Shown here in pieces: positions 22,474 through 31,249 of a stretch of 56,684 bases of DNA (position 1 is the first letter of the stretch; each line of letters opens with the position of its first letter). The stretch is from Suillus spraguei. Taxonomy: Eukaryota > Basidiomycota > Agaricomycetes > Boletales > Suillaceae. A model generated the notes under the pieces. That model searched no databases and was not told the DNA's origin. It worked only from the letters and a program-made list of their open reading frames with translations. The position numbers were made by a program, and so were the translations under genes. Location of the stretch: assembly GCA_016800925.1 (NCBI GenBank), contig JABCPU010000418.1:1-56684 (forward strand). Reading direction: 5' to 3'.

Positions 22474-22745
22474 TGACGGGCAAGTCGTTTTATAACGTGG
22501 GTGCTGATACAAACAAAAACTGACTTGCAACCAAGCAGGTGTATCACATCAATAGAATATCTTGGTCTAAAGAACTATTAGCTTGTACTATGGAACTTTC
22601 GTCTTACCGTATTGCTTCTTCTGCTACTATTGTCATATACACTTATACTTTCGGTTTTCATTTGAAGTGCAGTCGTTCACAGTACTTACTCGTTTATTAC
22701 GGTTAGTTGGTGGGACTTGCGTTACACCCCAGGTATGATGTACTT

Positions 22746-23103
22746 GTTGTTTTTGTATTTTGTTTCCTTACCAATAGTCTTTGCTTTTGGTTCTTTGCAT
22801 TTCACTTTTGTATTAAAAGAAGTTGTAAGGATCACATATCCTCTATGCCAGAACCATGGCTTCAAATCAGGAACGTTCGAGACCGACCACTTGCTACATG
22901 TTATGCAATTCTCGTCATTCATACCGTCACTCATTCAATTTTCCTACCCCTTTTTCCCCCATTTTACTTTACCTTGTCAGTTGCAACGCCACTTCCTTGT
23001 GCCTCCGTTTTCACATAATTATTCGGTCTATCCATACCCAAGGGCCCTTACCGTTTCGCAGTATAAGTAGCTTATGTACAGTCCTTATTCCCAAGAGCGA
23101 AGC
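22746..23103. other. Spacer left of the copia element
   Basis: Two overlapping plus-strand frames (22707-23018 and 22717-23070) are low-complexity and Phe/Leu-rich, and look like chance frames in AT/T-rich DNA. No gene is recognised. Confidence 0.4.
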
Positions 23104-23158
23104 GGGGAATCTGGGATAGAATTTACATCGCTCAAGCAAATTCTATCCTAGATTCCCC
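23104..23158. repeat. Near-perfect 21-bp stem hairpin
   Basis: Arm 23104-23124 (GGGGAATCTGGGATAGAATTT) is the reverse complement of arm 23138-23158 with one mismatch that would be a G-U pair in RNA. The loop is 13 nt. It sits about 120 bp left of the copia element. It could fold as an RNA hairpin or be the inverted end of a small element. Confidence 0.75.
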
Positions 23159-23280
23159 ACTCAAAATGGACGTCTTTGAAACATCTCGTCCTATTACTCG
23201 TTCCGAAAGTCTATGTAGTCTTACTTGTATCCTAAGTACGCCAATCTGTTTCTTATCGCTATCAGCTCTTATCAATCTCT

Positions 23281-23681
23281 TGTTGGAATCCGAAGGATCC
23301 GAGAGGGAAGAGGCCGAAGGATCCGAGATAGGTACAAGCAGGAAGTGATAAGGAGAATGGTCCGAGTGCAAGGCAAGAATGGCCAATAGCATGTGCCAGC
23401 GTGACGATGTCGTTACACTGTGCAATATGCGTTTGATTAGTTTTAATTTCGTTGCTATTCCACTCACCTTATAGTAGGTGCTCAAGCGCAAAAGCATCTC
23501 AGTTCTTTTCAAGAGACTGAGATGTAAGTACCTAGTCACCAGTCGCTGTTTTGCCCAGGCTAACAAGGCTTTAGTTACCTTGTCATCTAGGTACTTTAAC
23601 TGTCAATAAAGTTCTTTTCAAGAGACTGAGATTTACCTTGTCATCTAGCATTCCCACTCTCTCCCCATTCATCTCGTAACA
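23281..23681 (+). repeat. 5' LTR of the copia element
   Basis: It begins TGTTGGAATCC and ends GTAACA, with the TG..CA ends typical of LTRs. It is 401 bp. It contains a near-direct repeat, AAGAGACTGAGAT, at about 23512 and 23620. Confidence 0.85.
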
Positions 23682-23686
23682 CCAGA

Positions 23687-23698
23687 GGTTATGAGCCC
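23687..23698 (+). promoter_or_regulatory. Primer binding site (initiator tRNA-Met, internal)
   Basis: GGTTATGAGCCC is complementary to the anticodon-loop region of initiator tRNA-Met (contains CTCATAACC). This is the priming mode known for Drosophila copia and Ty5-like elements, which use a cleaved tRNA half. It lies 5 bp after the 5' LTR. Confidence 0.7.
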
Positions 23699-23740
23699 TG
23701 ACCCAACCATGGATACTACGCTCCTGGCACAACTTCCTCC

Positions 23741-25030
23741 TTGTTTAACGTCTCAAAATTGGCTGAAGATGGGTCAAATTGGATAACCTATAAGAAAAGA
23801 ACATTAACAGCGATACGTGCACAAGGTTTGATGCGGTATACCGATGGAAGGGCCAAGGTCCCTGTCATGTATAATCTGGACCCGAAGACAAAAGTCCTGA
23901 TGAAGGACAATGGGAATCCTGCTAGTCCAGCTGAGATTGAGGAACTTGAGAAGAAAATAGACGAGTATCATCAGAAGAACTCACTTGTAAGCCAGCAGAT
24001 ATTGAGCACAATATTGGATGTCTCCTACTTCACATCCAGAACTTGGAAGGCGCCAATGAGATCTGGGCAGAGATCTGCCAGGTCCATGAGGGCAAGACCT
24101 AGATGGTCCAATTGGACTTTGCCGCCAGATGCATGAAACAGGTGTGAGGAAGGAGGTGACATGAAGGCACATTTTGCTGAGCTCTTGAGGCTCCAGGAAT
24201 GCCTGCTGGAATGGGTGTCACCATTGAGGACATACAGTTCCACCTATGATCCTAGGATCCTTACCAGAATCATACTGATCCCTACTATCTGTCACAACCC
24301 ACAAACAAATTAATGCAAGGGCAGAGACTAGGACTCAAACTAAGGTTATCACAAGAAAAGAGAGAGGAGCAAGGATGTCTTGGATTGCTACTATGTAGAT
24401 ACAAGAGGTTTGAACTAAAGAACTATTACAACAAAACTAGCTAACTATATACACATATTGAAACTGAGATGTAAACTGAGTTTTGAAACTACTAGCCAAT
24501 CATAAAATAGAAACGAGAATCATACAATGTGATAGTTGTGACATTGTTATGACATCATATTCTAGAAGGTTCTGAGATCACGTGATACTATCTTATCTTA
24601 TCTTATCCGATAGCATCATAAAAGATCTCTTCATCTTCATCAGGAAGTTCAGTTATAGAAGCGGATATGGGGATTTCGATAGGATTTGGGTTTGTCTTAG
24701 CGTTGGGTTTAGACGCTTTAGGGAAATTGAGAAAAGAGTAATGATTTGTATTTGGAATTCGTGACACTATCCTCCATCAGCACTACCTCTAAAATAACCA
24801 ACACCCCACTTACTGCCAATGAACTCATTGCCATCATAACTGAGGAGTACGAGTATCACCAGATAAGCGACCGATGCCCCGGTAAGAAAGGCACTAATAG
24901 TGCATTAGCTGCCAGGGAAGCAAAAGGCAAGGCAAGAGGGTCAGCCATATCCAGTAAAACAAATGCCGATATCACCTGTTTTAACTGTGACTGAAAGGGG
25001 CACTACAAAACAGATTGCTGGAGACCTGGT
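23741..25030 (+). pseudogene. Copia gag remnant
   Basis: The N-terminal part (23741-24136) reads KLAEDGSNWITYKKR and continues to EIEELEKKIDEYHQK, typical of copia gag (UBN2-type). It is then frameshifted and interrupted by the solo LTR at 24290-24766. After it, TPLTANELIAIITEEYE is the usual end of the gag domain. The zinc knuckle follows at about 24978-25020 (CFNCD, then a stop codon, then KGHYKTDC), so the knuckle itself contains a nonsense codon. The product would have been the capsid-like protein. Confidence 0.82.
24290..24766 (-). mobile_element. Solo LTR of the gypsy element family, nested in copia gag
   Basis: This 477-bp sequence is the reverse complement of the LTRs at 41064-41536 and 47869-48353. 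It runs TGTCAC...GTGACA and is flanked by an exact 5-bp duplication CTATC (24285-24289 and 24767-24771). No internal region remains, so it arose by LTR-LTR recombination after insertion. It postdates the copia element. Confidence 0.92.
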
Positions 25031-25129
25031 GGCAGGAAGGAAGGCCAAGGGCTGAATCAGCAGCACAGGAAGAGTGAAAAGGGGTCCAAACATACTACTA
25101 ATTCAGCAGCTGAACATCTGAGGCACACG

Positions 25130-28100
25130 ATCAATATGCTTTTGTGACATCAGACTTGGCGAGCGTCGCTAGAGACCTAGACTTACCTGTGGCAAGGAGA
25201 GGTGCTATCATGGATTCAGGAGCAACATCCCATTTTTGCCCTGACCACTCTAGGTTCATGAGTTTCATGGACATTACCCCCCAGGATGTGCACACAGCGG
25301 ATGGATGAACCCTAAGTGCAATAGGGAGAGGCAATGTGCAGATAGACCTGCCGCTTGGTGAAAAAAGGACCTCTGTGATGCTGAAGAATGCATTGTACAC
25401 ACCTAGGATGGCCTTCACCCTCATATTAACCAACCGCATCACCTCGCTGGCCTCGCTGTGCTCTTTGAAGGCTGAATGTGCAAGATACTGTCGCAGGGGA
25501 TGAGGAGCCGTGTCATTGCAGAGATACACCAGGTAGAGGGACTTTATAGTGTCCTGGCCATGTGTCAGAGGCACCATGTAAATGTGCTAAGTCCAAACTT
25601 ACCATTAGTGACCTCCACAAAGTCCTGGGGCATGTTTCCCAGAGCAGTCATGGATGCCGTAAAAAGGGCTTGATGACAGGTGTTGAGGTTGACGCCACTT
25701 CCAAACCCGAGTTCTGCGATGTCTGTGTTAAGGAAGAGTCAGCCCAAAAACCCTTTCCCACTGAGAGCACAAGCAGGGCACTTACCTATGGGGAACTCAT
25801 CCATACCAACCTGTGGGGCCCAGCCCAGACAGTGACAATCACAGGGTGCCTGTACTATATACTTTACAGATGACTATAGCCGCCAAATGAAATTTCAGTT
25901 CCTGAAGCTCAAAAGTGAGGCACTTACTGCCCTCAAGGCATATGAGGCTTGGCTTGCAACCAGTCACCGGGTGTGCACCTGTGCAAGGTCTGTTCCGATT
26001 GAGGGGGTGAATACTTGAGCGCCGAGTTTGATAACTACCTCAGTCAGCAAGGTATTGAGCACCAGCTCACCATCCATGACTCACCTCAGCAGAATGGTGT
26101 CGCCGAACGAGTCAACCACACTTTGGTGGAGCATGGCAGGGCAATGCTTATTGCCAAGGACCTGCCAAAATTCCTGTGGGCAGAGGCTGAGCTATGCGGC
26201 CTGGCTAAAAAATTGCCTGCCATCAAGGGTGATACCTGGAACTACACCCTATGAGCTGATACACAAGGAGAAACCCAATCTTACCCGGCACATGAGTTTG
26301 GGTGCGCCGTCTATGTCCATCTTCTGGAGGCAGGGAAGCTTGAGGAGAAAGCGGAGGAGGCAGTCTTCATGGGAGTGGATGGTGCTAGCAAAGGTTACCG
26401 AATCTATTGGCCCACGAAACAGAGAGTGTCAGTGGAGCGGAACATTACTTTTGGACCTGCTGAGGTCGTGGTTGCCCAGGATGTCCTGAATGAGGGGTGT
26501 CCACTGCTGGAACAGCAACAATAACAACAACAACATCCCCAACATAAATGGTAACATACCTGGCATTCAGCCCATCCTACCAACTCCTACTCCTCCAGCC
26601 TCAGAACCGAGGGCAATGTGCACTAGGCCAGCCCCCGGTACTATGCATGACTCCAAAAGGGTGAAGCAGCATTGGTCACCATGGAATCCCTAATGAGGTG
26701 TCAGAACAAGATCTCCTTGATGAGGAAACTCACCTGGAGCGTGCACTAGCTGCTGTTGAGCCAGAGCCAACACTCCAGCAAGCCCTAAATGGTCTGATGC
26801 CGTCGATTGGCAGGAAGTGATAGACTATAAAATAAGTCAGCTCAAAACATTGGGAACATGGGAGGTGGCAGATGCACCTCGAGGATCCAACATCATCCCC
26901 TGCCACTTTGTTTTGGCCACAAAATGCGGGCAAGATGGTGAAAAGCTGAAACTGTGGGCAAGGTTAGTTGCCAATGGCCAGCACCAGCAGTATGGTGTCG
27001 ACTACTTCAACACATTCGCGCTGATGGCCAACATGAGCACCATCTGTGCAGTCCTTACCATGGCCACCCAGAAAGACTGGGAAATACATCAAGTTGACAT
27101 AAAGAGTGTGTACCTGTATGCCAGCATCCAGGAGGAGATTTATATAAGGGCGCCCCAGGATACCTGAAAGATGGTCAGCAAGGGAAGGTGTTGAGATTGA
27201 GATGGAGCTTACTTGGCCTCAAGCAAGTGGGTTTTGAGTTGGCAGAGGAGTTAGCAGGCGTGTTTGGGAAGCTTGGATTCAAATGCTCAAAGGTAGACCA
27301 GGCGTCTACTACAAACGGGAACCAAAGGAACACATATCATCATGGTCTCCATGGATGACATGGCAGTCACAGCAAATCGCATCACCCACATCCAGCACTT
27401 CAAAATGCAACTCCTCGAATTCTTTGAAATCTCAGATCTGGGGGAACTAAAGTGGCTGTTAGGACTAAAGGTGACCAGAGACAGAGTGGGACACACCATA
27501 ACACTTTTACAGAAGGCCTACGTCACCACCATCACTGAGAGGTTCCATTTAACGATGCCAAGAGTGCCCAGATGCCAATGGAAGTGGGTGCCATGCTCTC
27601 CATAGAACAGTCTCCAGGCACCCATGCTGAGCTGCAAGCCATGCAGGATGTGCCATATCAATGCACCATCAGCTCGCTAATGTACACTGCCACAAGTACC
27701 TGTCCAGACATGGTGTTTGCAGTCACAACACTATCCCAGTTCATGAGGAACCCAGGTAGAGCGCATTTGGAGGCTACCAAGAGGGCATTGAGGTATCTCA
27801 AAGGTACAAATGACTTTGAGCTCACCTTAGGTCCCACGGATGCAGGTTAGAGGCATTTGTTGACGCCAATTGGGCGTCTCAACCCCACAGACACTCAATG
27901 TCTGGATACATCGTGTTCCTGAATGGGGGACCAGTAGCCTGGAGCACGAGAAAGCAACCATTAATCACTTTATCCACAGCCAAGGCAGAATACATAGTAC
28001 TCACCAGCTTTATCTGTGAGGTGCTGTACCTCCAACTTCTCATTGGAGAACTATATGAAGCTCCCAGTCTCCCCATTCCCATGTTCTGTGACAATCAAGC

Positions 28101-28290
28101 CGCTATAGCGCTTGCATCAAATGGAAAGTTCCAATCACGCACCAAGCACATTGATCTCCACTACCATTTTGTTTGTTCCCACGTCAAGAATGGCACTCTA
28201 AAACTCCTCTACTGCCCCACCAATGATAATGTTGCCGATGCCTTTACAAAAGCATTACCTCGCCTACGCCTCCAGAAATTATGCATTCAC
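25130..28290 (+). pseudogene. Copia pol remnant (protease, integrase, RT, RNase H)
   Basis: Several frames carry the copia polyprotein in order. The protease active site is MDSGATSHFC at about 25207. The integrase zinc region is LHKVLGHV...CDVC (about 25610-25740). The integrase core has HDSPQQNGVAERVN (about 26078). The RT contains QVDIKSVYLYA (about 27090) and MDDMA (about 27345, where functional copies have YVDDM). RNase H has STAKAEY, CDNQAAIALA and TKHIDLHYHFV (27980-28170). Stops and frameshifts separate almost every domain. It is non-functional but was once autonomous. Confidence 0.88.
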
Positions 28291-28309
28291 ATGGGACTTG
28301 GTTGCACTC

Positions 28310-28318
28310 GAGGGGGAG
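28310..28318 (+). promoter_or_regulatory. Polypurine tract of the copia element
   Basis: GAGGGGGAG directly abuts the 3' LTR and would have primed plus-strand DNA synthesis. Confidence 0.75.
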
Positions 28319-28745
28319 TGTTGGAATCCAAGGATCCGAGAGGGAAGAGGCTGAAGGATCTGAGATAGGTACGAGCAGGAAGTGATAAGGAGAATGGTCT
28401 GAGCACAAGGCAAGAATGGCCAATAGTGTGTGCGAGCATGACAATGTCGTTACACTGTGCAATATGCGTTGATTTCGTTGCCTATAAGATGCCATTTGAT
28501 TAGTTTTAATTTCATTGTTATTCCACTCACCTTATAGTAGGTGCTCAAGCGCAAAAGCATCTCAGTTCTTTCCAAGAGACTAAGATGTAAGTACCTAGTC
28601 ACCAGTTGCCATTTTGCCCAGGATAACGAGCACTTTAGTTACCTTGTCATCTAGGTACTTGAACCATCAATAGAGTTCTTTTCAAGAGACTGAGATTTAC
28701 CTTGTCATCTAGCATTCCCGCTCTCTCCCCATTCGTCTCATAACA
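28319..28745 (+). repeat. 3' LTR of the copia element
   Basis: It begins TGTTGGAATCC and ends ATAACA, 427 bp. It carries an extra piece (around 28465-28490) absent from the 5' LTR and numerous substitutions relative to it. Confidence 0.85.
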
Positions 28746-28799
28746 CCAAATCTCTCATCTCCCTTTTTATTCTGTTCGCATTCCACACACTAACCTTAC

Positions 28800-29320
28800 A
28801 AACTTGAACCTCAAAATCTTTCTCACAGGTTTTATCGAAATCAATTGTCGTATTTTTGTCCAGTGCAAGCTTCAAGCTTTATATATCATTGACCTCACTT
28901 ATTGCACTAGAAAAAGTTGAAAAATAAGAACAGGATGTTTTACTGATCCTCATGGTGATGTGGGAATATGTATTTTACATACTATAAGTACAGCTATCCA
29001 GGACTAGTGCTGCAGGAGGGCCAGACTCCAATTTCCAGACATGAAGGTAAGAGACACTGGTAATCTTTGTATTTCATTATCCATCTGCACACCTGGAAGA
29101 TCACAGGTAAGATGTGAGCTAAAAAAATCTAGATGACTCACGTACTGATGAGAAGACACATTCCCATTCGCCCCAATCAGCAAGGAAGACACAATAGACT
29201 ATAGCAGCTAATAATTATGAATAAATTCAGGATGGTCATCAAACAACTGTGACAGCGTGAAAATCCATGGGACATGGAGTACACCCATGGTGGACGGAAG
29301 TCCACCTATTACTCCCACCT
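28800..29320. repeat. Truncated duplication unit IV with a fragment of the small mitochondrial gene
   Basis: About 28.8-29.07 kb matches 19.68-19.93 kb. About 29.06-29.32 kb matches 13.79-14.06 kb, covering part of exon 3, intron 2, exon 2, intron 1 and part of exon 1 of the 130-residue protein gene (minus strand). Exon 2 is still open (AIVYCVFLADWG) but the gene is incomplete, so it is a pseudogene fragment. The copia element separates it from unit III. Confidence 0.68.
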
Positions 29321-29644
29321 TTCTAATATAGTAAAGTGGTACCTAAGATGTCTACTCACCCTCATATTAACCTAAAAACCATTATTTGTGAGGACCAGCA
29401 GTCCAGACCAGCAAATCAAGGTGACTTAGAACATTTAGTATTGTTACCCTTGGGTAGCACACAGGAAAGCTGACACAAGCATTGTATTCAGTGATAGCGT
29501 GTCACTGCTGTTGCCTTCAACATTGTGCTCATCGTCACACACAATGAGCTCAAAAATTCCCTTAATTCTGCTCAATTTAGGGCACATTTTTTATATAATC
29601 ATTCTACTCTTCAATATAATACATTCTAACACTGTATAGGTATA
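29321..29644. other. No recognised feature
   Basis: AT-rich DNA between duplication unit IV and the repeat-bearing relic, with no frame or repeat I can name. Confidence 0.4.
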
Positions 29645-30065
29645 CTAGTGTGTGCTGGCATCATCAATATCCTCCCACCCATTCTCCTCATCCGAGTCTA
29701 CCACAGAAGAACTATTTGCACCTCTCTTCAACTTCCTCGACTTCCTTGATGCTACATAGAGCACCGCCTTTTCCATTAGTTTCCTCTTCCGCTTTGATGG
29801 CACTCTATCGGCAATGTGTGGGGCACCTCACTCATGGTTTGTCAATCCTGGAAGGACTTCAGCAAGTGAAGATGTCGTGTTTGATGCTGAGGGAGTTGGT
29901 AAGAATGGATTGCTGGTTGGTAGCTGAGTATTGGGTAGACGAAACTCTGTGTTTGTCAATCCTGCAAGGACTTCAGCAGGTGAAGATGTCGTGTTTGATG
30001 CTGAGGGAGTTGGTAAGAATGGATTGCCAGTTGGTAGCTGAGTATTGGGTAGACGAGGCTCTGTG
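29645..30065 (-). pseudogene. Relic of a Pro-rich protein with two 38-residue repeats
   Basis: On the minus strand the frame reads two copies of a 38-residue unit (LPNTQLPTGNPFLPTPSAS followed by NTTSSPAEVLAGLTN). After one in-frame stop (about 29827) comes a basic then acidic C-terminus (VPSKRKRKLMEKA, SRKSRKLKRGANSSS, DSDEENGWEDIDD) ending at a stop at 29645-29647. The basic cluster looks like a nuclear localisation signal. The product is unknown. Its place in transposon-rich DNA suggests a transposon-encoded or captured ORF. The plus-strand frame over the same bases is a shadow. Confidence 0.5.
29838..30065. repeat. Tandem duplication, 2 x 114 bp
   Basis: Units 29838-29951 and 29952-30065 are nearly identical and exactly 38 codons long, so the duplication keeps the minus-strand frame. 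Confidence 0.9.
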
Positions 30066-30095
30066 TGTTAGTGCTGCTGTGGTTTGGTTTGGTCT

Positions 30096-30188
30096 GGTTC
30101 AGAGGGTCCTGGGCAAGAACAGAGAACTGAACCATGGTCCGGTTCAGTTTTTTTCTGGTTCAAACACGAACTGAACCGTAAATTTTCC
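30096..30188. repeat. Cluster of GGTTCAG / CTGAACC motifs with a 21-bp interrupted palindrome
   Basis: GGTTCAG or its complement CTGAACC occurs about five times. At 30127-30147 two copies face each other across 7 bp (CTGAACC, ATGGTCC, GGTTCAG). Function unknown; it resembles subterminal repeats of some DNA transposons. Confidence 0.6.
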
Positions 30189-30382
30189 AAGCACAGTCTC
30201 AACCATGATCCTAGAGTGAGTGCACATATGAAATTTAGCTGTTCACCTGGGAAGATAACATCACATACCATGTGAGGGCAAAACATGACTTGGTTGGGTT
30301 GGGCCATGGCAGAGAGACTCATTCTGGCATTGTCAAGGTCAAAAGAAACAGTGAACATTTCAATAGACAACAGGAGGTCATC

Positions 30383-30574
30383 GCTAGCATCTCGCTACCT
30401 CTGATGGCAGTCTTGCACCACAGGTTGGGCATTATTGAACTATATTAACTTAGCATTCCCTTTAGGGTCGAATGCTCTTGCTTTGCAAGTGAAGCAGACT
30501 AGATGGAGCACAAGACTCGCATACTAGCTTAGGCCGTGGTTTATCTACAGTCCAGGCTAGATTGTATCTTTACA
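30383..30574 (-). repeat. LTR-like repeat Z, copy 1 (truncated)
   Basis: On the minus strand it begins TGTAAAGATACAATC and shares the segment with AGACTAGATGGAGC (about 30490-30510) and a distal part (GATGCTAGC..) with copy 3 at about 37.59-37.76 kb. TG start and multiple dispersed copies suggest an LTR. Ends are approximate. Confidence 0.6.
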
Positions 30575-30577
30575 GTG

Positions 30578-31244
30578 GTTACTGCACTCCAGCGCTACTG
30601 ATCTTGCCTAGAGTATTCCAAGTACATATGATTTAGGATATAAGCACCACATACCCTGCACGATACAGTACCTGATTTTACACCATTGCACGTACTATAG
30701 GTCAGGATTATTGTCTAGCTCTGGATCCACCCAGTAGTAGACGTAGTCTTTAAAGTTCCTTATCGCTCGTTAATCTATCATGCTCGTTCTCTGTTACTGC
30801 TGGCATACCACTGGACTTTTGACTGTTATTTTGACTGGACTTCTCACGCACCACTACTTTACTGCTGAAAGTACCATGGCTTTCTTTACTGTTTCTTTGC
30901 ACCGCTCACAACTTTACTGTTACCGCTGATATCATCGCTCGACATTGCTCACTCGACATCACTCGCTCGACGCAACTGCTTCTGACTATATCTCAACTGC
31001 GGTAGTACCACTACTTACAATGCTAGTTCCAGTGGCATCACCGCTGACCGCGGCAACTTACCGCTGACCACGATGCTTCATTCGCACATAAGTTAGACTC
31101 GAACTTGACCATACTAATAGGCATCCCCCTTTAGGGTCGAACGCTCTTGTTTTCACAAGTGAAGCAGACTAGATGGAGCGCAAGACTCACATACTAACTT
31201 AGGAGGTAGTTTATCTACAGCCCAGGTTAGGTTGTATCTTTACA
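30578..31244 (-). repeat. LTR-like repeat Z, copy 2
   Basis: On the minus strand it begins TGTAAAGATACAACC at 31244, directly where the KDZ transposase reading stops, so it interrupts that gene. It includes the CCTAAAGGGGGATGCC motif and, further in, several TTACCGCT-like octamers. The distal end is a guess. Confidence 0.55.
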
Positions 31245-31249
31245 GCGGA

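Larger units (their letters stand above)
19680..22745. repeat. Segmental duplication unit III
   Basis: In order it has a short piece matching the small mitochondrial gene (about 19.92-20.05 kb, with an internal deletion relative to unit I), the second aldolase relic, and cerato-platanin 3 with promoter and 3' flank. Order and orientation are as in unit I. The left end (about 19.68-19.98 kb) matches 28.8-29.07 kb better than unit I. Confidence 0.72.
23281..28745 (+). mobile_element. Ty1/copia LTR retrotransposon (dead)
   Basis: Two direct LTRs flank gag, protease, integrase, reverse transcriptase and RNase H remnants in the copia order, all on the plus strand. The primer binding site matches an internal part of initiator tRNA-Met, and a purine tract (GAGGGGGAG) precedes the 3' LTR. 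Many stops and frameshifts disable it, and a solo LTR of another family sits in gag. I do not see an exact target duplication at the outer ends (TCTCT before, CCAAA after). The two LTRs differ by many substitutions and a 24-bp-class insertion, so the insertion is old. Confidence 0.9.

Noticed and set aside
29650..30174. 174-codon plus-strand frame as a gene
   Set aside because: The tandem repeat makes both strands open. The minus strand gives the more protein-like Pro-rich sequence with a basic and acidic tail.
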